Positions 24,041 through 33,502 are shown, counted from the first letter of the stretch. The stretch: 49,315 nt of DNA from Desulfobulbaceae bacterium UBA2273 (GCA_002347095.1 DDWZ01000010.1:1-49315), one strand, 5' to 3'. Program-made: numbers and translations. Notes: a model not told the origin generated them from the sequence alone.

Positions 24041-25119
24041 CCCGGCGCTTCAAGCCATTGGCTATAACCCGCGGCCAGTTCCGGCCAGGACAGCCCGCTG
24101 GTCATGGCATGCGCCTCATCCTCCGCCAGCCTTCCCGCCGCCATGGCGGCCAGGAGTTTCCCGGTAAAGTCAACATCCCCGTAGCGAAAGAGTGGGGCAA
24201 AAATTTCCCGGTAGGACAGACGATCCGGCACCAGGGGACGGCAGCCTGCACGCACCGCCTCAAGCACGGCCATGCCATAGAACTCGTGGTTGGCGGTGGA
24301 AACCACAATATCCCCCTGGCACAGTAACCGGCAATACTCCTGCCGGTCTTCCGCATAGCCGAAATGCAGTATCCGCCCGGAAAGCCGCTCTTTTGCCTGG
24401 GCAAAAACCTGGGGCTGATTCCGGAAGGACTCGCCCAGCACGATCAGGCCGAAGGGAACCCCCTGCCCGGCCAGCGCGTAGAGGGTATTAAAAAACAATT
24501 CCGGATTCTTGTCGTGCTCCCAACGGTGGTTCCAGACCAGCACCGTTCCCTTGCCCGTCCGCCTCTCGTCCCTGCACGAATCAACCTCGCTGAAATCCAG
24601 GCCCGGAGGGAGAATGGCCGCCTTGGCGCGGATCGCTTCTTCGTAACCGGACAAGGACATGTCCGGCATCTTGTCCATAAGCTCCCGGCAACCGGCGAGG
24701 AAAGAATCCAGATTATACTGGGAATTGAAGGCAATCCTGTCCGAGGCCAGGGCGGTGGTGAGGTTGGTCAGGCCAAAATGCACATCCCGCGGTTCGGACA
24801 CCTGCACCGGATAGGCGAACTGGTTTTCGTGGAAATAGGTAAGAAGCGGAACCCCACGCAAATGTGGCGGCAGCAAGCCGCGCAAGGCAGCGACATCGAT
24901 CAGGGAGGAACAGAGAATCCGGTCAAAGGTCTTGCCGGCATAGCGCGGATCTTCAACGAGAACCGCGGCGAAATGCGGGGCCGCAAGACGCATCCGCCAT
25001 TTCCAACTGTGGGCGGGCAGGGTCAGCAGGTCAAAGTTATGGGGAAGATGGTGGATCAGACCGGAGAGAAAACTCCGGTGGGAGCCGCCGTAATAGGGCT
25101 CAAGGACAAGGATGTTCAC
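24037..25119 (-). CDS. tRNA-queuosine alpha-mannosyltransferase family glycosyltransferase (DUF3524)
   Basis: A 360-residue GT-B glycosyltransferase. The N-terminus NILVLEPYYGGSHRSFLSGL...LPAHSWKWRMR is diagnostic of the DUF3524 family, whose animal member GTDC1 mannosylates queuosine in tRNA-Asp. A GT4-type C-terminal half is seen: WNHRWEHDKNPELFF, then VVSTANHEFYGMAVLEAVRAGCRPLVP (donor-binding). The start is GTG with GGGGAGGG upstream. In the bacterial setting the activity is inferred from family, not shown. It ends the ispH-ftsY-djlA-like-glycosyltransferase run. Confidence 0.88.
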   Translation of the reverse strand: MNILVLEPYYGGSHRSFLSGLIHHLPHNFDLLTLPAHSWKWRMRLAAPHFAAVLVEDPRYAGKTFDRILCSSLIDVAALRGLLPPHLRGVPLLTYFHENQFAYPVQVSEPRDVHFGLTNLTTALASDRIAFNSQYNLDSFLAGCRELMDKMPDMSLSGYEEAIRAKAAILPPGLDFSEVDSCRDERRTGKGTVLVWNHRWEHDKNPELFFNTLYALAGQGVPFGLIVLGESFRNQPQVFAQAKERLSGRILHFGYAEDRQEYCRLLCQGDIVVSTANHEFYGMAVLEAVRAGCRPLVPDRLSYREIFAPLFRYGDVDFTGKLLAAMAAGRLAEDEAHAMTSGLSWPELAAGYSQWLEAPG

Positions 25120-25136
25120 GGCTGTCCCTCCCCTGA

Positions 25137-25973
25137 TCAGGCTGTTTTCTTCAGGTGCTGGTACGCCTCATTCAGCTCTTTCATCTTCTCCTCGGCCACC
25201 CGCCGAAACTCCTCGCCCAGATGCGCGACCTTGTCCGGGTGATACTGCATGCTCAGTTTCCGGTAGGCGCTTTTGATCTGTTCAGGCGTTGCCCCCGGCT
25301 CAAGGCCGAGAATTTCATAGTACTGGCGCTCGCTCCTCCCCTGACCGGGGAAGGTGCGGCCATGGCCGGGGCCGACGTATTTGCTCCGGATGGCGTGGTG
25401 ATCGTGGGCGGCAATCTCGAGAAAATCGGCAATGGTCTGCACCATGGCCAGTTCCTGAGGAGAGACCTGATCATTGGTGTAGAGCACCTGATAGATGAGC
25501 TCCACCAGGATCAGCCGGGGCTCGTAGGCAAAATGGCTCTTGAACTCGGCCAGCATCGCTTCGAGGGAGGCCTGGGAGGCAAGGGCATCCTGGATCAGGT
25601 CGCGCACCCAGTACATCTGGCTCTGGTTGTAGCGAAGATGCACGCGGAAAAAATTCTCAATGGGAGCAAGCTCGGCTTTGGTGACCACCCCGTCCGCCTG
25701 GGCAATGCGGATCAATATATTGACCAGCAGGAAGACGAACTGGTTGTGGCTTTCGGTCTGGGATCGTTCGTACCGGCTCGCCATGCGCCGGATGTACTGG
25801 GAGAAGCCCCAGATCCCGACAAAGACCATGAGCACCAGGAAGACCCCGGTAAAAAAGAGAAATCCCAGCACATCAAGGATGAGGGGCGCGCCGCCCATGA
25901 GAAACAGCAGCAGGGCAGCAACCAGTAAAAACCCGCCACACCCCGGGGGCTTATGAGAACGGTACACAATCAT
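25137..25973 (-). CDS. Membrane-anchored TerB/J-domain co-chaperone (DjlA-like)
   Basis: A 278-residue protein. Two hydrophobic segments (about 13-32 and 36-60) anchor the N-terminus. A TerB-like helical domain spans about 78-195 ([22 protein letters not shown]). A C-terminal J domain (about 214-278) has [24 protein letters not shown] and the HPD triplet in MQYHPDKV, which stimulates DnaK. The architecture matches DjlA. Its ATG overlaps the ftsY stop (ATGA), indicating translational coupling. Confidence 0.92.
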   Translation of the reverse strand: MIVYRSHKPPGCGGFLLVAALLLFLMGGAPLILDVLGFLFFTGVFLVLMVFVGIWGFSQYIRRMASRYERSQTESHNQFVFLLVNILIRIAQADGVVTKAELAPIENFFRVHLRYNQSQMYWVRDLIQDALASQASLEAMLAEFKSHFAYEPRLILVELIYQVLYTNDQVSPQELAMVQTIADFLEIAAHDHHAIRSKYVGPGHGRTFPGQGRSERQYYEILGLEPGATPEQIKSAYRKLSMQYHPDKVAHLGEEFRRVAEEKMKELNEAYQHLKKTA

Positions 25974-27016
25974 GCCTCACCCTCGGCAAACAGGGCCTCG
26001 ACAAACTCGTTCGGCTCGAAATCCCGCAGATCCTCCATCTGTTCGCCAATGCCGATGAAACGGATGGGGATATTGAACTCGTGACAGATGTTGATGACGA
26101 TGCCGCCCTTGGCTGTGCCGTCCAGCTTGGTCAGGGCCAGGCCGGTGACATCCACGGCCTCGTTAAAGAGCCGCGCCTGGGAAATAGCGTTCTGGCCGGT
26201 GGTGGCGTCGAGCACCAGCAGGATCTCATGGGGCGCGCCCGGGATCTTCTTGTCCATGACCCGCTTGATCTTTTTCAGCTCTTCCATGAGATTGACCTTG
26301 GTGTGCAAGCGGCCGGCCGTGTCCACCAGCACCACGTCAAAATTGCGCGGCTTGGCATAATCCAGGGCATCAAACACCACGGAGGATGGGTCAGCTCCGG
26401 CCTGTTGGGCCACAACCTCCACCCCGACCCGCTTGCCCCAGATCTGCAACTGCTCACTGGCCGCGGCCCGAAAGGTGTCGGCGGCCACCAGCAAAACCTT
26501 CTGCCCTGCCTGGGTGAACTTGTGGGCCAGCTTGCCGATGGTGGTGGTCTTGCCCACCCCGTTGACCCCCAGCACCATGACGACAAAGGGGGTTTGCGCA
26601 GGCAGGGCAAGATCCGCAGGCCGATCCGCATTGATGAGATAGTCGAGGATCATCTCCTTGAGCGCCGTTTTGAGGGCTTGCCCATCCGCCAATTCGTTTC
26701 GCTGCACCTGCTCCCTGGTTTTCTCAAGGAGTTCCTGGGTGGTGTTGGCGCCGATATCCGCCATGATCAGAATCTCTTCCAGATCTTCAAGCAGCTCGGC
26801 GTCGATCTGCTTCTTGCCCAAGAAAAGCGCGTCAATCTGACGGACAAAGGTTTTCCGGGTGCGGGACAACCCATCCTTGAGCCGCAGGAAAAAGCTGGCC
26901 CCATCCTCCTGTTGCCCCGAAGCTTCCGCGACAGGCGTGGGGGCTTCTGATCCAGCAGCCTGTTCCGGCGGCAGTGGTTGCGCGCCGCCGATTTTTTTCT
27001 TAAACCAACTCAGCAT
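25970..27016 (-). CDS. ftsY: Signal recognition particle receptor FtsY
   Basis: A 348-residue SRP GTPase. A short variable acidic N-terminal region (1-50; [11 protein letters not shown], likely membrane-touching) precedes the N domain. The G domain shows [15 protein letters not shown] (P-loop), [22 protein letters not shown] and [11 protein letters not shown]. It docks ribosome-nascent chain-SRP complexes at the translocon. GAGAGGG stands upstream of the ATG. Second gene after ispH. Confidence 0.97.
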   Translation of the reverse strand: MLSWFKKKIGGAQPLPPEQAAGSEAPTPVAEASGQQEDGASFFLRLKDGLSRTRKTFVRQIDALFLGKKQIDAELLEDLEEILIMADIGANTTQELLEKTREQVQRNELADGQALKTALKEMILDYLINADRPADLALPAQTPFVVMVLGVNGVGKTTTIGKLAHKFTQAGQKVLLVAADTFRAAASEQLQIWGKRVGVEVVAQQAGADPSSVVFDALDYAKPRNFDVVLVDTAGRLHTKVNLMEELKKIKRVMDKKIPGAPHEILLVLDATTGQNAISQARLFNEAVDVTGLALTKLDGTAKGGIVINICHEFNIPIRFIGIGEQMEDLRDFEPNEFVEALFAEGEA

Positions 27017-27028
27017 TCGTCATCCCTC

Positions 27029-27877
27029 TCAAGGCGTTTTCGCCGTTATATTCTCCAACACTTCCACAATCCGGCTGATCACCCAATTCGGGGTGGAGGC
27101 CCCAGCCGTAACCCCTACCCGCCCATAATGCTCCAACATTTGGGAATCGAGGTCCTGTTCCGACTCCACCATGAACACCGGGCAACCCAGACTTTCGGCA
27201 ATCTCTCCCAGCCGCTTGGTGTTGGCGCTGGTCTTGCCCCCCACCACCACCAGCGCCTCGACTTCCTGACAGAGCTGGCGGACCTCTTCCTGTCGTTTAT
27301 GGGTGGAATCGCAGATGGTGTTGAACACCTCGCCTTGGGGATATTTTTGCAGGATCGCTTCCTTGAGCCTTTCAAAAAGGCGCTCGTCCTGGGTGGTCTG
27401 GCTGACGATGATGTACGGCCCATCAAGTTGCAGGGCCGCCACATCCGCCTCGCTGTTCACCACCTGCCCGTTGTTGCCGGCATAGCCCATGAGTCCTTCC
27501 ACCTCGGCGTGGTCACGGTCTCCGATGATCACCGTGGCAAAGCCCTCTTTTTTGTATCTGGCAATGATGGCCTGAACTTTGAGAACCCGGGGACAGGTGG
27601 CATCTTCCACCCTGGCGCCGGTGGCTTCAAGCTTTTTTTTCTGTTCAGGGGGAATGCCGTGGGCCCGGATGATTATGGCGCCGCTGGCCTGGGAGGGAAT
27701 CTCTGTGAGAATCCTCACCCCCTGCTCCTCAAGAAGCTTTAGGACCTGGGGGTTATGGATCAAGGGGCCAAAGGTGGCAATGGTGGTCTCGCCCTTCTGG
27801 ACCATGCCGAGGGTGGTATCAACAGCCCTCCGCACCCCCATACAAAAGCCTGCGTTCTTGGCAAGCACCACTTCCAT
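27029..27877 (-). CDS. ispH: 4-hydroxy-3-methylbut-2-enyl diphosphate reductase
   Basis: A 282-residue iron-sulfur enzyme of the non-mevalonate isoprenoid pathway, making IPP and DMAPP. The three cluster cysteines are in NAGFCMGVRRAVD, EDATCPRVLK and NTICDST; RAHGIPPEQ and TSANTKRLGE hold substrate contacts. Ribosome site AAGGTG. dxs and ispA of the same pathway lie at 46453-49274 in this window. Confidence 0.97.
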   Translation of the reverse strand: MEVVLAKNAGFCMGVRRAVDTTLGMVQKGETTIATFGPLIHNPQVLKLLEEQGVRILTEIPSQASGAIIIRAHGIPPEQKKKLEATGARVEDATCPRVLKVQAIIARYKKEGFATVIIGDRDHAEVEGLMGYAGNNGQVVNSEADVAALQLDGPYIIVSQTTQDERLFERLKEAILQKYPQGEVFNTICDSTHKRQEEVRQLCQEVEALVVVGGKTSANTKRLGEIAESLGCPVFMVESEQDLDSQMLEHYGRVGVTAGASTPNWVISRIVEVLENITAKTP

Positions 27878-27896
27878 CTGTTCACCTTTTTCCTAT

Positions 27897-28010
27897 GGTA
27901 CTTCGACAAGGCTCTCCTGAGCAACGTCGAAGGGCTCAGCATGAACGGAAGAAACTATAATGATTTCAAGATAGCTACCGTTCGCCCTGAGCCTGTCGAA
28001 GGGCCTTTTT
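27897..28010. repeat. REP-like inverted repeat, family 2, copy 2
   Basis: Left arm ACTTCGACAAGG...GGCTCAGCATGAACGG, right arm CCGTTCGCCCTGAGCCTGTCGAAGGG. Between ispH and the divergent DUF2156 gene. The rest of the interval to 28148 holds no gene I can support. Confidence 0.75.
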
Positions 28011-28148
28011 CTATTTTTACAAGAGGCACAATCTATACGGATTTCTCAGTATTTGCAAGAAAAGCAACACGCCCTTGGCAAGGGAATCAATTGCGAGAAT
28101 CCTGCTACGCCTCTATACTGATCCTATCCACCCTCTCACAGGAGCCCC

Positions 28149-29027
28149 ATGAACTTGCGCCCGCTTTCCTTCGATGACCGACAGCCTGTTACGGAATATC
28201 TCAGGCGCTTCCCCCCTGAGATCTCGGAGCTGACCTTCACCAATCTCTATGCCTGGCGACATAGCCGACCGATCTTGATCGACGAATTCAGGGAGTCACT
28301 ACTCTTTTTTGCCGAAACAAAAACAGGGCTGGCCATCTTGGGAAACCCGGTGGGCCTGGTATCCCTGCCCGAGGTTTTCACTGAATACACCAGCCGGATC
28401 GCGGGAGCGGACCGCTTTCCCAAGGAGAGGCTCCCGGATGTTGCTTTAAACGGGGCAGTGGTTGTCGAGGATCGGGACAATGCCGACTATGTCTACCGCA
28501 GGGAAGATCTTGCCACCTTGGCAGGCAGGCATTTCACCAAAAAGAGAAATCACATCAACCAGTGTTTGGCTGCATACAAATGCCAGTACGAAATGATCAC
28601 CGAAGAAACAGTTCCGGAATGCCTGGCCATGCAGGACCGCTGGTGCGCTGCCCGGGATTGCAAGACCGAACCGGGGTTGTGCGGGGAATATCGGGCAATA
28701 GTGGAAACGTTGCAGAATTACCGGGAATTCCCCCTCACCGGGGGCGCCATCCGGATTGATGGGATCATCGAGGCCTTTGCCGTGGGCGAGAGGCTCAATC
28801 CCTCAACCGCGGTCTGGCATTTCGAAAAAGCCATGTCCCAGTTTCATGGCTTGGGCCAACTGATCAACCAGTGGTTTACCAGAGAGAACCTTGCTGAATT
28901 TACCTATGTCAACCGGGAGCAGGACCTGGGGATTCCAGGTCTGCGCAAGGCTAAAGAAAGCTATTTTCCGGATCATCTGGTGGAAAAGGTGCGGATTGTT
29001 CTGGGGGAAATTGGGGAGCGTACCTAA
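28149..29027 (+). CDS. DUF2156 (phosphatidylglycerol lysyltransferase C-terminal-like) protein
   Basis: A 292-residue soluble protein with the GNAT-like fold of DUF2156. The start LSFDDRQPVTEYLRRFPPEISELTFTNLYAWR is typical of stand-alone members, and FEKAMSQFHGLGQLINQWF ... YVNREQDLGIPGLRKAKESYFPDHLVEK closes the second acyltransferase-like half. No membrane domain, so it is not a full MprF. The substrate is unknown. AGGAG lies just before the ATG. Confidence 0.88.
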   Translation: MNLRPLSFDDRQPVTEYLRRFPPEISELTFTNLYAWRHSRPILIDEFRESLLFFAETKTGLAILGNPVGLVSLPEVFTEYTSRIAGADRFPKERLPDVALNGAVVVEDRDNADYVYRREDLATLAGRHFTKKRNHINQCLAAYKCQYEMITEETVPECLAMQDRWCAARDCKTEPGLCGEYRAIVETLQNYREFPLTGGAIRIDGIIEAFAVGERLNPSTAVWHFEKAMSQFHGLGQLINQWFTRENLAEFTYVNREQDLGIPGLRKAKESYFPDHLVEKVRIVLGEIGERT

Positions 29028-29055
29028 TTACTAAAGACTCACCGAGGGATAGATT

Positions 29056-30843
29056 GTGCGAACCATAGATCGCAGAACCTTTCTGAAGATCGTCGGCACC
29101 GTGGGCATTGAGCCGCTATTGAGGCCTCTCTCTGTCATGGCTGCCCGGCCGGAGGCATCCCTGATCCTTTTCAATGGCAGGGTTATCACCGTAGACGAAT
29201 CGAATTCGGTGGCCGAGGCGATTGCCGTCAGCGGGGACAAAATTCTTGCGGTCGGCTCGACGCCGCGTGTCAAGTCCTTTGCCGGACGAGATTCGACGCT
29301 GATAGATCTGCAGGGAAAGGCCGTCACCCCCGGATTCATCGACTCGCACGCGCACCTTCCGCCATTCGGCAGCAGGGAGATGTCCTGGGTCAAACTGCAA
29401 GGGGTTGGGTCAAAGGACGAGATACTCGAGCTCATTGCCACCCACGCCGAAAAAACACCGGCGGGGGAAGTCATCAACGCGTGGGGCGTGGAGAGCTATG
29501 ATTTGGCGTTTATGAACCGCGACGACCTCGATACGGTCACGATGCGGCACCCCGTACTGGTCGTTCACACGACCGGGCAGTGGGGGTTCGCCAACTCCGC
29601 CGCGCTCAAACTTGGTGGGGTGAATCAGGCGACGGTGAGCCCTCCCGGTAGCCTGGTCGAAAAAGGGCCGCGAGGAAAACCAACCGGTCTCCTTGTCCAT
29701 TATCCCGCACTCGCTCTTGTCAGGAACGCCATACCGCCTCCTACCGCTGAACAGATGAAAATGGTCATCAGCCACGCGGCGGCACTGTACAGCCAGGAAG
29801 GCGTTACCTCGGTTCACGATAATTTCTTCATGGTCACCGGCATGTCGAGCGTTGACTCCTCGCGGCTCTATTTTGACCTTGCGGCATCCGGGCGATTGCC
29901 GCTGCGCGTGAAGATATGGCCTTACCTGCCGACACTTCACGACACGCATGATGCCGTCGCGGAGCTATTCACCGCCAGCGAGCCTAATCCGTCATCACCC
30001 TTTTACAGCCTGGGTGAGATGAAGCGTGCGGACCCGGTATCGTTTGCGCGGGTATGGGGCGGCCTCAAGATTGCGATAGACGGCTCGGGGCCAACAGCCG
30101 GATGGTCGCGCAACCCGAAGGCTCTGATGCTACATTCTCCGGCGGAACTGCGGCAGATGGTCAACATCATTCATAAAGTCGGGCAACAGGTAAATGTCCA
30201 TGCCGTAGGAAATATGGCGGTTGAGACGATGCTCGACGCGTTTGAAGTCGCGCAGAGAGAACACGACCGCCCCGATCCGCGCCACCGCATCGAACACGCT
30301 CTTTGGCCTGGCGATGAATCGATCCGCCGCATAAAGAAGGCGGGGATCGTTATATCGACACACCCCCAGTTTATCTACGCGTGGGGTGATCTATTTGGCA
30401 AGGGGCAACGAGTGCCTGAGTTCATCCCGCTGCGTTCTTTCCTGAACCGGCAGATACCGGTGGCTCTGGGCGCCGACCCACCCGCCTTTCCACTCTGGCA
30501 ACCGCAGTATGCCCTCTGGCAGGCCGTTGCGCGGGTGAGCAAAGGCGGAACGCGCTTCGCACCCAGTGAAGCAATCTCCATCGGTGAGGCGCTTCGCCTG
30601 CAGACGATGGGCAGCGCCTACGCCGCTTTCCAGGAGCGCGATCTCGGTTCGCTGGAGGAGGGCAAGCTTGCCGACATGGTCGTCTGGGATCAAGACTTCC
30701 TCACCATGCCGACCGAAGAGATTCGCAACGCGAAAGTGTGCACAACAATTATTGGCGGGAAGGTTGTATTTTCGAGGGAAGAACAGCGCCATTCAAACAC
30801 CCCCCTGTTTTCTCATAGCAAGAGAAGTGGCGCGTGGTTTTGA
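29056..30843 (+). CDS. YtcJ-like metal-dependent amidohydrolase with a Tat-type N-terminus
   Basis: A 595-residue amidohydrolase. The N-terminal DRRTFLKIVG resembles a twin-arginine motif, though the following hydrophobic stretch is weak. GFIDSHAHLP gives the metal-binding HxH, with HAVGNMAVE and RHRIEHALWP later, and the C-terminal LGSLEEGKLADMVVWDQDFLTMP is the usual end of the family. The start is GTG, with GAGGG upstream. The substrate cannot be named. The last 12 or so residues (HSKRSGAWF) are read from a repeat shared with 33141-33365, so the original C-terminus was probably replaced. Confidence 0.85.
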   Translation: MRTIDRRTFLKIVGTVGIEPLLRPLSVMAARPEASLILFNGRVITVDESNSVAEAIAVSGDKILAVGSTPRVKSFAGRDSTLIDLQGKAVTPGFIDSHAHLPPFGSREMSWVKLQGVGSKDEILELIATHAEKTPAGEVINAWGVESYDLAFMNRDDLDTVTMRHPVLVVHTTGQWGFANSAALKLGGVNQATVSPPGSLVEKGPRGKPTGLLVHYPALALVRNAIPPPTAEQMKMVISHAAALYSQEGVTSVHDNFFMVTGMSSVDSSRLYFDLAASGRLPLRVKIWPYLPTLHDTHDAVAELFTASEPNPSSPFYSLGEMKRADPVSFARVWGGLKIAIDGSGPTAGWSRNPKALMLHSPAELRQMVNIIHKVGQQVNVHAVGNMAVETMLDAFEVAQREHDRPDPRHRIEHALWPGDESIRRIKKAGIVISTHPQFIYAWGDLFGKGQRVPEFIPLRSFLNRQIPVALGADPPAFPLWQPQYALWQAVARVSKGGTRFAPSEAISIGEALRLQTMGSAYAAFQERDLGSLEEGKLADMVVWDQDFLTMPTEEIRNAKVCTTIIGGKVVFSREEQRHSNTPLFSHSKRSGAWF

Positions 30844-31030
30844 ATTCAGCGACCACCTCAACCAGCATCAAAACGACCATCGATGGATTCCAGCAACCGT
30901 CTGTCGTGGATCACGCCCAGGATATAGATCGTTTCTCCCCGGATTTCGTAGATGAGTCGGAGCTGTAGATGAAATGTTCGCGAATCTGAGGGGAGCCGGT
31001 TTCCGGCACCGGTCGGTCCATCATGGGCTG
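30808..31030. repeat. Left copy of the parE-end duplication
   Basis: About 223 bp nearly identical by eye to 33141-33365, in the same orientation, with scattered substitutions and small indels. The repeats enclose the CHAT gene. Confidence 0.85.
30858..31030 (-). pseudogene. Truncated ParE/RelE-type toxin remnant
   Basis: Matches the 3' portion of the intact toxin gene at 33191-33502, but lacks its 5' third. A base missing in GAGTCGGAGCTG (GAGTCGGTAGCTG in the intact copy) breaks the frame. It ends where a different, palindromic sequence begins at about 31031. Confidence 0.82.
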
Positions 31031-31040
31031 GGGGTATTTA

Positions 31041-31129
31041 GGGGACGCCCATGAAAATATGCGTTTCCATTTTTAAAATGATATGAATCACCTTTTGGGC
31101 AGGAAATGCATGAAATCATGGGCGTCCCC
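31041..31129. repeat. 89-bp palindromic element at the end of the CHAT gene
   Basis: GGGGACGCCCATGA (31041-31054) and TCATGGGCGTCCCC (31116-31129) are perfect inverted repeats. The arms continue imperfectly inward (TATGCGTTTCC against GGAAATGCAT). The CHAT stop codon lies inside it. It resembles hairpins mobilised by REP-associated transposases. Confidence 0.75.
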
Positions 31130-33022
31130 AATATTTCGGCTAGGTGGGGGTGGGCGTGTGTCAAGAATAAAGATTTGACCCCTTATCTGTTGAGACCCCT
31201 TATCTGTTGACCCCTTATCTGCTCCGTAGAAGTGACGACGGAGCCCCTCTATCTCGCCATTCAGGAACCTCACGTAGTCGTCAAAAGTGAGCGTATTTGA
31301 AACGTCAGAAGGCTCAGTGCGACCCGCTCTCTTTGACCAATACTGTTCAGAAAGAGAAAGCCGCTCAAGCAAGTACTTTGGCTTATCTTGCACCTTTGTT
31401 CTTAGTCGCTGAAAATGCGTTCCAACCAATAAATAGGGCCGCCGTATTGAATCTTGGTACACAGCGTTCTGCGCATGCCAAAGCGCAAGTGCTAACGATT
31501 TGCCAAAGTGTCGATCAAGAATGTTCATGGCAACATCCTGCGCTTCTGCATTGCTCACGCTAAAAAGTGTCCCAATATATGCACGAGCGTTACAAAATGC
31601 GAAAGTCCCAGCCAATCGGTGCCAGGAGGCGCAGGCGTTGTTGAGCACAATAGGACTACCATTGTCAGCGAGAGCTCGCGGGGCCAAGATAAGGTTATTG
31701 TCAAACATCTTGAGCGCCGCCGACCAGCGCACACGACCAATTGACTCTCGCTTCACAGGTTCCAACTGTTCCGCTCTTGCCAAGTAATCCTTGATAGCAT
31801 TGCCCACATTAAGCTTTTTTTTCTTCTCCGGGTCGGCCCAGTCAACGCCATCAAGGGAAACGAACTTTGTGAACTGCATCACCTCCAACTTTTCTCGCCC
31901 AGGGACATGGGACACTCCAATCGCCACGTCGACAATGAGTTTTCTCTCAATGCCTTCGCTATCGACAAATTCGTAGGTCCAGCGCCATCCGTCTGCATCT
32001 CCACAATGGGTGGCGATCAGTAAAAAGTCATAAGGAAGAAGTTCTATCATTCTGGAGATTTCGCTAACGGTCGCATTCGCGCCACGATAGCCGCGAACGA
32101 GAACTGATCTCTCCGCAAGACATTTGGCTGCAAGCTCAATTTCCGGTGCGTCGACAGCCTTCGGGTCAATCACTGCCGCGACCCGTATGCCTGGCGCATT
32201 CGATTGCTCGGCAGCTATTCCATTGATAAGCGAGATTCCAAGATCTGGGTAAATAAAGAGATGACTTGACGGCACTTCGCTAAATGCGAAACCCCAAGGC
32301 AACTCTTTTGATATGAACGTTATCATCCGATATTGCTTTTCGGGAATCGCCGCTGCTCTTTGGCGTAGCTCGGCGCGAAGTTGTTCTAGTAAAGACGTTG
32401 GAGAGTTTTCCCTGTCATCGTACAAGCCATAAAAGGTTTCTCGGATTCGCTCCGCGTCTTCCTCTGATACAAAAGGGACAAGACATAAGCCTGCGTCAAT
32501 AGCGTAGGCATAGTTGGCCGCGATCACCTGCGCCAACTCGTCGCCTTCTTCACAAACTACCAAGTGACCAGAATCAGAAGAAATCATTCCCTCTGACGAA
32601 TTTGAATCTGTAAATTCGATTTCACGCTTCGTGCGAAGTGCATTTAACAGACCGATGCCGATTCGGTCCTTCCCCCAAGTTAGAACTTTCCGCGATCTCA
32701 TTACCTGCCCATGCTGTGCCTTCCGAAGTTCATCCACATTGGAAATCAGGAAACATCGTTCAGATGGGAAGTAGGACTTAAATTCATCACACGTCGTATT
32801 AGTCAACCCAGCAAAGAAAATTGCCGAAGGAGCAACGCGTGCGGCAGCGTTGTTGCGACGAATTACTTCTGCATCAGCGTCCGGACGTTGTATCCGGGGG
32901 CCATCCAGAATTGGAAGATAACTATTTTTTCGGGCCAGAACCGACGATATTTGAGCAAGTAGTTGGGCGTCATCGCCTATGACTAGGGCGCGATGCATTA
33001 ATGGACAGCCGGAAGACATCAT
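31088..33022 (-). CDS. CHAT-domain (caspase-like) protease protein
   Basis: About 644 residues from ATG 33022; the frame continues upstream to a TTG at 33154 inside the flanking repeat, and the native 5' end may have been cut. The C-terminal half is a CHAT domain: catalytic His in FLLIATHCGDADG (about residue 339) and Cys in VLNNACAS (about 464), then AYIGTLFSVSNAEAQDVA and SLALALWHAQNAVYQ, the typical following helices. The N-terminal half (1-280) is unrecognised, possibly a sensor. CHAT proteases serve in bacterial cell-death and anti-phage systems, but usually with partners; none is adjacent. The last 45 or so residues come from repeat DNA. Confidence 0.82.
   Translation of the reverse strand: MMSSGCPLMHRALVIGDDAQLLAQISSVLARKNSYLPILDGPRIQRPDADAEVIRRNNAAARVAPSAIFFAGLTNTTCDEFKSYFPSERCFLISNVDELRKAQHGQVMRSRKVLTWGKDRIGIGLLNALRTKREIEFTDSNSSEGMISSDSGHLVVCEEGDELAQVIAANYAYAIDAGLCLVPFVSEEDAERIRETFYGLYDDRENSPTSLLEQLRAELRQRAAAIPEKQYRMITFISKELPWGFAFSEVPSSHLFIYPDLGISLINGIAAEQSNAPGIRVAAVIDPKAVDAPEIELAAKCLAERSVLVRGYRGANATVSEISRMIELLPYDFLLIATHCGDADGWRWTYEFVDSEGIERKLIVDVAIGVSHVPGREKLEVMQFTKFVSLDGVDWADPEKKKKLNVGNAIKDYLARAEQLEPVKRESIGRVRWSAALKMFDNNLILAPRALADNGSPIVLNNACASWHRLAGTFAFCNARAYIGTLFSVSNAEAQDVAMNILDRHFGKSLALALWHAQNAVYQDSIRRPYLLVGTHFQRLRTKVQDKPKYLLERLSLSEQYWSKRAGRTEPSDVSNTLTFDDYVRFLNGEIEGLRRHFYGADKGSTDKGSQQIRGQIFILDTRPPPPSRNIGDAHDFMHFLPKR
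31175..31222. repeat. Three-copy tandem repeat in the CHAT C-terminus
   Basis: GACCCCTTATCTGTTGA occurs three times with a period of 15-17 bp, the last copy incomplete. On the minus strand it encodes GADKGSTDKGSQQ. Confidence 0.8.
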
Positions 33023-33140
33023 TTTCACCCTGTATGCACAGTCATGAGGTAGATTAGCAAACTGAAATACTGCGTCGTAAAATACACTTCGGAAGGATAC
33101 GGGACTGTCGATGTTTGGAAAAATTCGGGGCACTCCCCAA

Positions 33141-33365
33141 TTTTCTCTTAGCAAGAAAACTGGCGCATGGTTTTAAATTCAGCGACCACCTCAACCAGCA
33201 TCAAAACGACCATCGATGGATTCCAGCAACCGCCTGCCGTGGATCACGCCCAGGATATAGGCCGTTTCTCCCCGGATTTCGTAGATGAGTCGGTAGCTGT
33301 AGATAAAATGTTCGCGAATCTGAGGGGAGCCGGTTTCCGGCACCGGTCGGCCCATCATGGGCTGA
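33141..33365. repeat. Right copy of the parE-end duplication
   Basis: Direct repeat of 30808-31030; this copy includes the 3' part of the intact toxin gene and about 50 bp beyond its stop. Confidence 0.85.
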
Positions 33366-33502
33366 GAAGCAAGAAGTTCCGCCGTGACAACAATCTCTTC
33401 GACAACGCGGCGGGCATGCTGGGGGGAGTCACGGCTGATGTATTCGCCGATGGCCTCGATATCCCCGAGGGACTGTTCCGACCAGATCAGTGACCCAGCC
33501 AT
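33191..33502 (-). CDS. ParE/RelE-superfamily toxin
   Basis: A 103-residue type II toxin. LIWSEQSLGDIEAIGEYISRDSPQHARRVVEEIV is the ParE N-terminal helical pair, and HFIYSYRLIYEIRGETAYILGVIHGRRLL the conserved beta-strand end with the Arg. ParE members poison gyrase and RelE members cut mRNA; the sequence looks closer to ParE. It overlaps the antitoxin gene by 16 bp, antitoxin first. Confidence 0.88.
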   Translation of the reverse strand: MAGSLIWSEQSLGDIEAIGEYISRDSPQHARRVVEEIVVTAELLASQPMMGRPVPETGSPQIREHFIYSYRLIYEIRGETAYILGVIHGRRLLESIDGRFDAG

